DNA from: Pseudomonas sp. 7P_10.2_Bac1
GTDB taxonomy: Bacteria > Pseudomonadota > Gammaproteobacteria > Pseudomonadales > Pseudomonadaceae
DNA length: 64,000 nt
Assembly (NCBI RefSeq): GCF_025465935.1
Contig: NZ_JANLNV010000079.1
Span: 1-64,000, forward strand
Reading direction: 5' to 3'
Below the pieces are notes generated by a model. That model was not told the DNA's origin, ran no database searches, and saw nothing but the letters and a program-made list of their open reading frames with translations. Positions 32,829 to 41,036 of the stretch are shown here, in pieces. The first letter of the stretch is position 1; the number at the start of each line of letters is the position of its first letter. Made by a program: the position numbers and the translations under genes.

Positions 32829-33494
32829 ATGCAACCTGATTTTTGGCACGCTCGCTGGGAGCGCAATCAGATCGGCTTTCACGTAGACACGGTCAACGCT
32901 GACCTGGAGCAGTTCTGGCCAGCATTGGCGTTGGAGGAGGGCAGCCGGGTCCTGGTGCCGTTGTGTGGCAAGAGCCTGGATGTTAGCTGGTTGGCAGCCC
33001 AGGGTTACGAAGTATTGGGCGTAGAGCTGTCGCAGATCGCCGTAGAGCAGTTTTTTCGCGAGCAGCAGGTCGAGCCTCAGGTGAGTCAGCAAGGTGCCTT
33101 CAGGGTGTACGAGGCGGGGCCTGTTACACTCCTGTGCGGTGATTTCTTTGCATTGGAAGCACAGCATCTGGAGGCCTGCACGGCGGTGTATGACCGCGCA
33201 GCACTCATTGCCTTGCCGCCCGACATGCGCGAAGCCTATGCGAAGCAGCTCAATACGTTGTTGCCCCAGGCCTGCAAAGGCCTGTTGATCACCCTTGACT
33301 ACGACCAGGCACAACGCAATGGACCGCCTTTTTCAGTGCCGGATGCTGAAGTTCAGCGCCTTTTCGCATCTGCTTGGTCGCTGCGCGAACTCAAGCAGGT
33401 TGATGTGCTGGGGCAGGAGTGGAAGTTTGTACAACATGGCGTCACACGCCTTGATGAGCGGGTTTATCGCCTCGACAAAACGTCGCGGGTTTAA
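32829..33494 (+). CDS. tpm: Thiopurine S-methyltransferase
   Basis: The 221-residue SAM-dependent methyltransferase matches bacterial TPMT from its first residues (MQPDFWHARWERNQIGFH). The SAM-binding motif is VLVPLCGKSLDVSWLAAQG and the post-motif acidic residue is in GVELSQIA. In Pseudomonas this enzyme also methylates tellurite, selenite and other chalcogens. AGGTGA precedes the start. A hairpin terminator follows. Confidence 0.93.
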   Translation: MQPDFWHARWERNQIGFHVDTVNADLEQFWPALALEEGSRVLVPLCGKSLDVSWLAAQGYEVLGVELSQIAVEQFFREQQVEPQVSQQGAFRVYEAGPVTLLCGDFFALEAQHLEACTAVYDRAALIALPPDMREAYAKQLNTLLPQACKGLLITLDYDQAQRNGPPFSVPDAEVQRLFASAWSLRELKQVDVLGQEWKFVQHGVTRLDERVYRLDKTSRV

Positions 33495-33505
33495 ATCGCA
33501 GCCAC

Positions 33506-33533
33506 AAAAAAGGGCGACCGAAGTCGCCCTTTT
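33506..33533. terminator. Bidirectional terminator between tpm and htpX
   Basis: aaaagggcgac and gtcgccctttt form an 11-bp stem with A-run and T-run flanks, between convergent stop codons. Confidence 0.88.
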
Positions 33534-33551
33534 CAGTGCCTGCCCTGGCTA

Positions 33552-34439
33552 TCAGCCACGACGACGCAGTGCATCGATACGTTCTTCCAGAGGCGGATGG
33601 CTCATGAACATCCGCGCCAGGCCTTGCTTCAGACCGCCGTTGATACCAAAGGCGGACAAGGTGTCCGGCATGTGCACCGGCAGGCCTTGCTCAGAGCGCA
33701 GGCGCTGCAGTGCGCTGATCATGGCGCTGGTCCCGGCCAGGTGAGCACCGGCTTCGTCAGCCCGGAACTCGCGGCGGCGCGAGAACCACATCACGATGGC
33801 GCTGGCCAGGAAACCCAGTACCAACTCCGCGAAAATGGTCGCTACATAGTAGGCAATGCCACGGCCTTCATCGTTCTTGAAGATCACTTTATCGACGAAA
33901 TTGCCGATGATACGGGCAAAGAACATCACAAAGGTGTTCACCACGCCTTGCACCAAGGCCAGGGTCACCATGTCGCCATTGGCGACGTGGCCGATTTCGT
34001 GAGCCAGTACGGCTTTCACTTCATCGGGCGAAAAACGCTCAAGCAAGCCCTGGCTAACCGCAACCAGAGCATCATTTTTGTTCCAGCCGGTGGCAAAGGC
34101 GTTGGCCTCGTAAGCCGGGAAAATCCCCACTTCAGGCATTTTGATCCCGGCTTCGCGGGACAATTGTTCAACGGTTTGCATCAGCCATTGTTCGTGGCGT
34201 GTACGAGGTTGAGTGATCACCTGGGTGCTGGTGCTCATTTTCGCCATCCATTTGGAGATGAACAGCGAGAACAAAGACCCGGCAAAACCAAAGACCGCAC
34301 AGAACACCAACAGCTGATTGAGGTTCAGATCAACCCCGTTGGCCGCCATGAACCCGTTAAAGCCGAACAGGCTCAGGGTGATGCTGGCAATCAGCACGAC
34401 CGCCAGGTTAGTGGCCAAAAACAGCAGAATGCGCATCAT
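33552..34439 (-). CDS. htpX: Membrane zinc metalloprotease HtpX
   Basis: HtpX degrades misfolded inner-membrane proteins in parallel with FtsH. The 295-residue product has two N-terminal spans (about 4-24 and 42-62), the zinc motif HEIGH at 147-151, two further hydrophobic segments, and the third ligand Glu in EFRADEAG. GAGGAG lies 12 bases before the ATG. A near-consensus sigma-70 promoter lies ~45 bp upstream. I see no convincing heat-shock (sigma-32) site. Confidence 0.95.
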   Translation of the reverse strand: MMRILLFLATNLAVVLIASITLSLFGFNGFMAANGVDLNLNQLLVFCAVFGFAGSLFSLFISKWMAKMSTSTQVITQPRTRHEQWLMQTVEQLSREAGIKMPEVGIFPAYEANAFATGWNKNDALVAVSQGLLERFSPDEVKAVLAHEIGHVANGDMVTLALVQGVVNTFVMFFARIIGNFVDKVIFKNDEGRGIAYYVATIFAELVLGFLASAIVMWFSRRREFRADEAGAHLAGTSAMISALQRLRSEQGLPVHMPDTLSAFGINGGLKQGLARMFMSHPPLEERIDALRRRG

Positions 34440-34483
34440 GGTTGTAAGAATCTCCTCGTCTTAAGGGTGTTGCTGCATGCGGG

Positions 34484-34512
34484 TATATAAGGTGCTGCCT
34501 CGGGCTATTCAA
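34484..34512 (-). promoter_or_regulatory. Sigma-70 promoter of htpX
   Basis: On the minus strand TTGAAT (34512-34507) and TATATA (34489-34484) are exactly 17 bp apart, giving a leader of roughly 40 bases. The rest of the gap (34513-34706) shows nothing supportable. Confidence 0.7.
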
Positions 34513-34708
34513 CCAAGTGACTATTTCAAACTGTGTCCTACAGGTCGAATCGAAAGCCTCGCCTGATTTTTCCTGATATGAATTGCCGCTTTATTCGGGC
34601 AAAAGATTGGCCCAAAGCCAATAAATAAAAGGCTTTGCCCTTATTCGATGTTTTGGGGAGTGAAGAAAAGGTAGGGAAAGGTGACAAATGAAGAATCTTT
34701 CAGTGGAC

Positions 34709-34745
34709 ACACGCTGTGCGACTTTTCATATGTCGCACAGCGTGT
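34709..34745 (-). terminator. Hairpin after alaA
   Basis: acacgctgtgcgac and gtcgcacagcgtgt form a perfect 14-bp stem with a 9-base loop, 7 bp past the alaA stop. The T-run after it is poor. Confidence 0.65.
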
Positions 34746-34752
34746 TCAGAAA

Positions 34753-35964
34753 TTACTGACGATAGGTCTTCAGGAAGTTACCGATCCGTCCGATGGCCAT
34801 GTCCAATTCGTCAACCCGTGGCAGGGTCACGACACGGAAATGGTCGGGCCATGGCCAGTTGAACGCAGTGCCCTGGACCACCAGCAGTTTTTCCGAAAGC
34901 AGCAGATCCAGGACGAATTTTTCGTCATTGAGGATCGGGCACACTTTTGGGTCGATACGCGGGAATGCGTACAACGCGCCCATTGGTTTCACGCAGCTGA
35001 CGCCCGGGATGTCATTGAGCAATTCCCAGGTACGGTTGCGCTGCTCCAGCAGGCGTCCGTTGGGCAGTACCAGGTCATTGATGCTCTGGTAGCCACCAAG
35101 GGCGGTCTGAATGGCATGCTGGCTGGGCACGTTGGCGCACAAGCGCATGTTGGCCAGCATGTCGATGCCTTCGATGTAGCTCTTGGCGTTTTGCTTGGGG
35201 CCGGAAATCGCGATCCAGCCGGAGCGGAAACCTGCCACCCGGTACGACTTGGACAAGCCGTTGAAGGTCAGGCATAGCACGTCCGGTGCCAGCGATGCGG
35301 TGCAGATGTGCACGGCATCGTCGTAGAGGATCTTGTCGTAGATTTCGTCAGAGAACACCACCAGGTTGTGCTGGCGCGCCAGTTCGAGCATGCCCAGCAA
35401 CACTTCCTTGGAATACACCGCGCCCGTCGGGTTGTTCGGGTTGATGATCACCATGGCTTTGGTATTTGGGGTGATCTTGGCCTTGATGTCTTCAAGGTCT
35501 GGCCACCAGTTGGCTTGCTCGTCGCACAGATAATGCACAGGATGGCCGCCAGCCAGGGTCACGGCTGCAGTCCACAGTGGGTAGTCCGGGGCGGGCACCA
35601 GTACTTCGTCGCCGTTATTGAGCAGTGCTTGCAGCGACATCACGATCAGCTCGGACACGCCGTTGCCCAGGTAGATGTCTTCAATACCGACACCTTCGAC
35701 CTGCTTTTGCTGGTAGTACTGCATCACCGCCTTGCGCGCGCTGAACAGCCCTTTGGAGTCGCTGTACCCTTGGGCGGTTGGCAGGTTGCGGATCACGTCT
35801 TGCAGGATCTCGTCCGGCGCTTCAAAACCAAAAGGTGCCGGGTTGCCGATATTCAGCTTGAGGATGCGCTGACCTTCCTCTTCCAGACGTTTGGCGTGCT
35901 TGAGCACTGGGCCGCGAATGTCATAACAGACGTTGGCGAGCTTGTTTGATTTGCTGACCTGCAT
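34753..35964 (-). CDS. alaA: Pyridoxal-phosphate aminotransferase AlaA (alanine-forming)
   Basis: AlaA transfers the amino group of glutamate to pyruvate to make alanine. The 403-residue class I aminotransferase opens with MQVSKSNKLANVCYDIRGPVL. It has the PLP-binding INPNNPTGAVYSKE and SDEIYDKI segments and the Schiff-base Lys in NGLSKSYRVAGFRSGW. Length and sequence style match the E. coli AlaA (YfbQ) group. It lies between htpX and the divergent msrB, an order I recall from other pseudomonads. Confidence 0.92.
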   Translation of the reverse strand: MQVSKSNKLANVCYDIRGPVLKHAKRLEEEGQRILKLNIGNPAPFGFEAPDEILQDVIRNLPTAQGYSDSKGLFSARKAVMQYYQQKQVEGVGIEDIYLGNGVSELIVMSLQALLNNGDEVLVPAPDYPLWTAAVTLAGGHPVHYLCDEQANWWPDLEDIKAKITPNTKAMVIINPNNPTGAVYSKEVLLGMLELARQHNLVVFSDEIYDKILYDDAVHICTASLAPDVLCLTFNGLSKSYRVAGFRSGWIAISGPKQNAKSYIEGIDMLANMRLCANVPSQHAIQTALGGYQSINDLVLPNGRLLEQRNRTWELLNDIPGVSCVKPMGALYAFPRIDPKVCPILNDEKFVLDLLLSEKLLVVQGTAFNWPWPDHFRVVTLPRVDELDMAIGRIGNFLKTYRQ

Positions 35965-36176
35965 GGCGATGGGATCCCGAAAATGAACGATCCAGGCAAG
36001 GTGAACACCTCGTCACTGGGGAATTCTGCGTTGGCGAACACCGCTTTGCCTCAAGAATCCGTTTGAATGCAGATAGAGCGGGTGCCAGACTGGCGCATAA
36101 CGAGGCGCAATCATACGTGCCACCCGCCCCCTGGAAAAGCCACCGGTCGGGGTTTTTCAGTTGCAGAGGTAGAACC

Positions 36177-36572
36177 ATGGAAAAGTTGAACAAAACCCTG
36201 GACGAATGGAAAGCCATGCTCGATCCAGAGCAGTACAACGTGTGCCGTCTCAAAGGCACCGAGCGACCGTTTTCGGGTAAATACAACGCCACCAAAACCG
36301 ATGGCATCTATCACTGTGTCTGCTGCAGCGAACCGTTGTTTGACTCACGCACCAAGTTCGATTCGGGCTGCGGCTGGCCGAGCTTCTACGCGCCGATTGG
36401 CGAGAGCGCGATGGTCGAGATTCGCGACACCAGCCACGGGATGATCCGCACCGAAGTGGTGTGTGCCAAATGTGATGCTCACTTGGGCCATGTCTTCCCT
36501 GATGGTCCGCCACCAACCGGGCTGCGCTACTGCATCAACTCGGTGTGCCTGGACTTGGTTCCACGCGCCTGA
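36177..36572 (+). CDS. msrB: Peptide-methionine (R)-S-oxide reductase MsrB
   Basis: MsrB repairs methionine-R-sulfoxide in oxidised proteins using thioredoxin. The 131-residue product has the zinc-binding pairs Cys47/Cys50 and Cys96/Cys99, catalytic Cys119 in RYCINS and a resolving Cys65 in FDSGCGWPSF. The start MEKLNKTLDEWK at 36177 is the conserved one. Glutathione peroxidase follows 33 bp downstream, forming an oxidative-repair pair. Confidence 0.96.
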   Translation: MEKLNKTLDEWKAMLDPEQYNVCRLKGTERPFSGKYNATKTDGIYHCVCCSEPLFDSRTKFDSGCGWPSFYAPIGESAMVEIRDTSHGMIRTEVVCAKCDAHLGHVFPDGPPPTGLRYCINSVCLDLVPRA

Positions 36573-36605
36573 GTTCTCCCTTGGCCCTTTTCCCGAGATT
36601 TCGTC

Positions 36606-37088
36606 ATGACTGACAGCCTGCTCACAATTCCCTGCACCACCCTCAGCGGCGAGCAAAAGACCCTGGCGGATTACTCGGGTAAGGCGGTGCTGGTGGTCAA
36701 TACCGCCAGCAAATGCGGCTTTACACCACAGTACCAAGGCCTTGAGGCGCTGTGGCAGCGCTACAAGGACCAGGGGCTGGTGATTCTTGGCTTCCCGTGT
36801 AATCAGTTCGGCAAGCAGGAGCCGGGCGATGAGGCTGCGATTTCCGAGTTTTGCGAGTTGAATTTTGGCGTGACCTTCCCGCTGTTCAAAAAGGTCGAGG
36901 TCAACGGCAGTCAGGCACACCCGCTATTCGTTGAGTTGAAAAAGCGCGCCCCGGGAGTGTTGGGTTCACAGGGCATCAAGTGGAATTTCACCAAGTTCCT
37001 GATCGGTCCGGATGGCAAGGTCCAGCGCTACGCCCCCGCGACCAAGCCACAAGCGTTAAAGGCAGACATCGAGAAACTGCTCAAATAA
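36606..37088 (+). CDS. Glutathione peroxidase (thiol peroxidase of the GPx family)
   Basis: The 160-residue protein reduces hydroperoxides with thiols. Peroxidatic Cys37 lies in NTASKCGFTPQY, and the other catalytic residues are in FPCNQFGKQEPG (Gln) and GIKWNFTKF (Trp, Asn). It is a Cys-type bacterial GPx, so thioredoxin may be the real reductant. It is co-directional with msrB. From memory P. aeruginosa has the MarR-type regulator ospR after this gene; here the next gene is the convergent sensor kinase. Confidence 0.92.
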   Translation: MTDSLLTIPCTTLSGEQKTLADYSGKAVLVVNTASKCGFTPQYQGLEALWQRYKDQGLVILGFPCNQFGKQEPGDEAAISEFCELNFGVTFPLFKKVEVNGSQAHPLFVELKKRAPGVLGSQGIKWNFTKFLIGPDGKVQRYAPATKPQALKADIEKLLK

Positions 37089-37090
37089 TG

Positions 37091-37147
37091 GCTGCAGGAG
37101 CGAGCTTTTGATCTGTAAAAGATCGCGAGGGTAGCTCGCTCCTGCAA
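37091..37147. repeat. REP inverted pair
   Basis: gcaggagcgagct (37093-37105) and agctcgctcctgc (37133-37145) are perfect inverse arms around a gatc-rich centre, between convergent genes. Confidence 0.8.
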
Positions 37148-37157
37148 CTATCTGCGC

Positions 37158-39476
37158 TTATTGATCTTTTATGGGTACCCAGCTTTCCAGCAGCGCCGCC
37201 AGCTCTTCTCGGCGGAACGGCTTGGCCAGGTAGTCATTCATCCCCGCCGCACGGCAACGTTCCCGTTCTTCCGGCATGGCGTTAGCCGTTAAGGCGACGA
37301 TCGGCAAGTCTGGCCAGCGGCCGCTGTCACGAATCCGGCGGCTAGTCTCATAGCCATCCATCACCGGCATGTTGCAGTCCATCAGCACCAGATCAAAGTC
37401 GCTGTGCTCCAGTTGGCCCAAGGCCTCACCGCCATGGGCGGCAATCACGACGTCACAGCCCAGCTTGCTCAGCATGCCTTTGGCTACTAACTGGTTGACC
37501 GGGTTGTCTTCGACCAGAAGAATCCGCGCGCGATGGGATACCGGTGGGGCAATGACTGGGATGCGGGGGCTTTCGTCGTCCTCTTTTTGCAACAGATGTT
37601 GCACCGACTGATACAGCGCCAGGCGCGACAGGGGGCGGGCCTTTTGATGCAGCGGGGCGAGGGCGTTGACTTGCTCGCCAGGCATAAAGTTGCCGTAGGC
37701 GGTGACCAGCAGAATAGGCGCGCAGATGGCCGGCCGCAGCTCGCCCAAACACTCCGAGCAATCAGTAATCAGCAACTGGGTGTCGACACCTTCCAGGGAT
37801 TGACCGAGCGAGTAGCGCACGTATTCCAGGCCCCATAAGGGTAAATAGTTGCTGAGCAATTCGCTGAGCCCGCTGCTCGAGGCGCTCACGGCAATGACGC
37901 GTCCCGTCAGTGGTTTGAAGGCGATGGCAGGGGTGTGGCAGGGCAATGGCAACTCGGCGCAGAACTGGCTGCCAAAGCCTATCTCGGAACTGATGGTCAG
38001 CCGCCCTTGCATGGCCTCACACAGGCTGCGGGTCAGCGCCAGGCCCAGGCCCGTGCCGCCAAACTGGCGGGTGATACCTGCGCCCGCCTGGGTGAAGGGG
38101 CGGAATATACGGGCTTGCGCTTCTTGGGCGATACCAATGCCGGTGTCACACACTTCGATGCGTACGTTGTCGCCTTGCAGACTCAAGCGCACATCGACAC
38201 GCCCAAAACGGGTGAATTTGAGCGCGTTGGATAACAGGTTGCTGACGATTTGTCGCACCCGCGTCGGATCGCCCAGCACCAGCACCGGGAAAGCCGGATC
38301 GATCAGGCAGGTCAGTTCGACGCTGGGGGCAGCGTTCTGCGAGAGCAGTTTGGCGGTGTCTTCAATGAGTGTGCCGAGGTCGAATGCAATGTGTTCCAGT
38401 TCCAATTGACCCGCGTCGAATTTGGACAGGTCGAGAATGTCATTGAGCAATTCGACCAGCACTTTGCCCGAGTCGTGGGCAATGGACAGTTGCTGATGCT
38501 GCTCGGCGTTCAGCGGGCCGTCCAGGCTCAGGGCGAGCATGCCCAGCAGACCATTCAAGGGTGTGCGTATCTCGTGGCTCATGTTGGCCAGAAATGCGGC
38601 CCTGGCCTGGGCCATTTCCAGGGCGGTGCTGCGGGCGGCTTCGAGCTCTTCATTGGACTGGCTCAACCGGGTATTGATGGCTTCAAGCTCCTGAGTGCGG
38701 GCCGAAACAATGTTTTCCAGTTGTGCCAAGTACTCGGTCAGGCGGTTTTCGGCCGCACGGCGGTGCTCTATTTCTCGGGTGACGGCATCGAACTGTTGAT
38801 TGGTGGCGTCGACCAAAACACCAATCTCGTCGTCTTTATGGCCCGGTGGGCATTGGACGCGTGAAGGGTTCGGATCGCCGGGCTTGGTGTTGCTCAGCTC
38901 ACCGATGACGCGCACAAGCGGGCGCGTCAGCATGACGTAGAAAAGCCCCAGCAGAATAAAGGTGAGTAAAAAACTGCGGACAAAACCACTGAGCAACGTC
39001 ACCTCGGCGCGTTGCAAAAAGCGCGCGCCAAATGGGTAGGTGTCCACCTCAAGGTGTAGCTCGCCCACGCTTTGCTCAGGCAAGTGATTGAAATACAAGC
39101 GGTCATCGAAGCTGCGGGTGTCACCAAACAAAAAATCGCTCAGGGCGCGATAACGTCCGCCTTCAGGGGCGTCGCTGACAAGTGCGAGGATGTTTTTGTC
39201 GTTGTCGCTGATTTTCGCACCAGTGATGGCGGGCGAACGCAGCAGCCCCATGGCCAGTTCTTGGGCGAGCTCGGTGTCGAGGTTGTAGGCGATACGTGAT
39301 GCTGGGTTGTGGCTGATGTCCAGCAGGGATTGGATTTCCCGGTTGATGGCAGCGTTTTCACTGGCATAATCGATGCCGATTTGCACCAGGCTAAGCATTG
39401 TCCCCAGAGCAAAACCGACCAGCACTGTCAGTCTTGCTTGCTTGAAAGACAGGCGATGGGTGAATTTTATGTCCAT
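37158..39476 (-). CDS. sagS: SagS-like hybrid sensor histidine kinase
   Basis: The 772-residue membrane kinase has span 1 (about 13-35), a periplasmic sensor domain (36-162), span 2 (163-183), HAMP, a coiled coil (235-290), HisKA with His301 (LANMSHEIRTPLNG), HATPase (about 405-520, DTGIGI, GGTGLGLAL), and a C-terminal receiver (about 650-765, phospho-Asp in LVLMDCNMPVMDG). Domain plan, length and position beside gpx/msrB fit SagS, which in P. aeruginosa feeds HptB and governs the motile-to-sessile switch. The start at 39476 gives the membrane-anchored form. Confidence 0.75.
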   Translation of the reverse strand: MDIKFTHRLSFKQARLTVLVGFALGTMLSLVQIGIDYASENAAINREIQSLLDISHNPASRIAYNLDTELAQELAMGLLRSPAITGAKISDNDKNILALVSDAPEGGRYRALSDFLFGDTRSFDDRLYFNHLPEQSVGELHLEVDTYPFGARFLQRAEVTLLSGFVRSFLLTFILLGLFYVMLTRPLVRVIGELSNTKPGDPNPSRVQCPPGHKDDEIGVLVDATNQQFDAVTREIEHRRAAENRLTEYLAQLENIVSARTQELEAINTRLSQSNEELEAARSTALEMAQARAAFLANMSHEIRTPLNGLLGMLALSLDGPLNAEQHQQLSIAHDSGKVLVELLNDILDLSKFDAGQLELEHIAFDLGTLIEDTAKLLSQNAAPSVELTCLIDPAFPVLVLGDPTRVRQIVSNLLSNALKFTRFGRVDVRLSLQGDNVRIEVCDTGIGIAQEAQARIFRPFTQAGAGITRQFGGTGLGLALTRSLCEAMQGRLTISSEIGFGSQFCAELPLPCHTPAIAFKPLTGRVIAVSASSSGLSELLSNYLPLWGLEYVRYSLGQSLEGVDTQLLITDCSECLGELRPAICAPILLVTAYGNFMPGEQVNALAPLHQKARPLSRLALYQSVQHLLQKEDDESPRIPVIAPPVSHRARILLVEDNPVNQLVAKGMLSKLGCDVVIAAHGGEALGQLEHSDFDLVLMDCNMPVMDGYETSRRIRDSGRWPDLPIVALTANAMPEERERCRAAGMNDYLAKPFRREELAALLESWVPIKDQ

Positions 39477-39652
39477 TGGGAGCTGCACCTGTTTCCATTC
39501 CCTTACCGCCCGCAAGAATAGTCGATGTGTGGGGTAACTTGTTGGTAGACGTGCGGTTTTTTCAAATTGCAGACATGTCTTGCAACACGAAGGAACGTTC
39601 AACGCTCGCCGCGTGAATGCGCTATCGCTGTGTATCCGTTTGTGGAGATGAG

Positions 39653-40546
39653 ATGGATTCTAAATTGAGTGCTTTTCTGGAGCGGGCCGAGGCTGTTCTT
39701 GCTCGTCTTGAGCCTTTGTTGCCGGCAACGCGACAGACGATTGAGTGGGACAACTGCCTGGCCGCCCGGTGGCAGCGTGATGGACGTTCGGGGTATTTGT
39801 TGCCGCTGGACGTGAGCCTGGAGATGCGGCTGTCTGACCTGATCGGTGTCGATAACCAACGCGATCAACTGGGCCGCAATACCCAGCAGTTTCTGGATGG
39901 GCTGCCGGCCAACCACGCCCTGTTGTGGGGCTCGCGCGGCACCGGCAAGTCTTCGTTGATTCGCGCTTTGCTCGCCGAATACGCGGGGGCAGGTTTGCGA
40001 CTCATTGAAATCGAGCGTGATCAACTTGCGGACCTGCCGCGGGTGGTCGAGCAACTCCAGGGTTTGCCACACCGTTTTGTGCTGTTTTGCGATGACTTGT
40101 CGTTTGAGTCGGGCGAGAGCGATTACCGCGTGCTGAAAAGCGTGCTGGATGGCTCGCTGGAACAGGCGCCGGATAACGTCCTGCTTTACGCCACGTCGAA
40201 CCGTCGGCACCTGGTGCCCGAGAAGGAAAGTGATAACGAGAACTGGAAAAACGTCGATGGCGAGCTGCACCCCAGCGAAGCCGTGGAAGACAAGATTGCC
40301 TTGTCCGACCGTTTCGGGCTCTGGTTATCGTTTTATCCGTTTACCCAAGAACATTACCTGAACGTGGTTGAACACTGGATTGACGTGCTGGCCAGCAAGG
40401 CCGGGCTGCAGTGGCAACGCGATCAGGCGCTGGATATTTTGGCCGTGCGCTGGGCAACCGGGCGCGGCAATCGTAATGGCCGCTGTGCTTATCAGTTCGC
40501 GCGCTACTGGGTGGGTTTGAAATTGTTGGAGCAAACGAATGATTGA
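39653..40546 (+). CDS. DUF815 P-loop ATPase
   Basis: This 297-residue AAA-type protein has Walker A WGSRGTGKSS, Walker B RFVLFCDDLSFE and a sensor-like LYATSNRRHL, matching DUF815. The function of the family is unknown. AAA relatives act as remodelling or loader ATPases. The ATG at 39653 follows GGAGATGAG. The last eight bases overlap the next gene (a free methionine sulfoxide reductase), so they are translated together. It diverges from sagS. Confidence 0.85.
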   Translation: MDSKLSAFLERAEAVLARLEPLLPATRQTIEWDNCLAARWQRDGRSGYLLPLDVSLEMRLSDLIGVDNQRDQLGRNTQQFLDGLPANHALLWGSRGTGKSSLIRALLAEYAGAGLRLIEIERDQLADLPRVVEQLQGLPHRFVLFCDDLSFESGESDYRVLKSVLDGSLEQAPDNVLLYATSNRRHLVPEKESDNENWKNVDGELHPSEAVEDKIALSDRFGLWLSFYPFTQEHYLNVVEHWIDVLASKAGLQWQRDQALDILAVRWATGRGNRNGRCAYQFARYWVGLKLLEQTND

Positions 40547-41021
40547 TTTAAACGCCACGGGTGCTGGCCTGGACGGTTACGCACTACTGAAGGCTCAACT
40601 TGAGTCGTTGCTGGCGGATGAGCGGGACTTTATTGCCAACGCCTCACAGTTTTCCGCGTTTTTGTTTAACCAGTTGGACGACTTGAACTGGGCGGGTTTT
40701 TACCTCAATCGCAATGAAGAACTGGTGCTCGGTCCCTTCCAGGGGCAGATCGCCTGCGTGCGCATTCCGTTCGGCCGTGGCGTATGCGGCACGGCAGCGG
40801 CCAGCCGGCAAACCCAGCGGGTTGAAGATGTGCACACGTTTGCCGGCCATATTGCCTGCGACAGCGCCTCCAACAGCGAGCTGGTGGTGCCCTTGGTCAA
40901 GGACGGCCGCCTGATAGGTGTGTTGGACCTGGACAGCCCGAGCATCGGCCGCTTCACCGAGCAGGACCAGCAAGGTATTGAAGAGCTGGCCGCGATTTTC
41001 TTGCGTTTGAGCGAGTGTTGA
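40539..41021 (+). CDS. msrC: Free methionine-(R)-sulfoxide reductase (GAF type)
   Basis: fRMsr reduces free methionine-R-sulfoxide with thioredoxin. The single GAF domain (160 residues) has the family cysteines Cys73 (QIACVRIP), Cys83 (GRGVCGTAAA) and Cys107 (HIACDSASNSELVVPL), the last being catalytic. The gene overlaps the DUF815 ATPase gene by eight bases. With msrB and gpx 3-4 kb away, the neighbourhood is rich in oxidation repair. Confidence 0.9.
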   Translation: MIDLNATGAGLDGYALLKAQLESLLADERDFIANASQFSAFLFNQLDDLNWAGFYLNRNEELVLGPFQGQIACVRIPFGRGVCGTAAASRQTQRVEDVHTFAGHIACDSASNSELVVPLVKDGRLIGVLDLDSPSIGRFTEQDQQGIEELAAIFLRLSEC

Positions 41022-41036
41022 TCGCCGCCATATCGG

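Noticed and set aside
34484..34560. Heat-shock (sigma-32) promoter for htpX
   Set aside because: CTTGGTT and TTTGAAA stretches exist but no CCCCAT-type element lies at 13-15 bp. A sigma-70 pair at 17 bp explains the region better.
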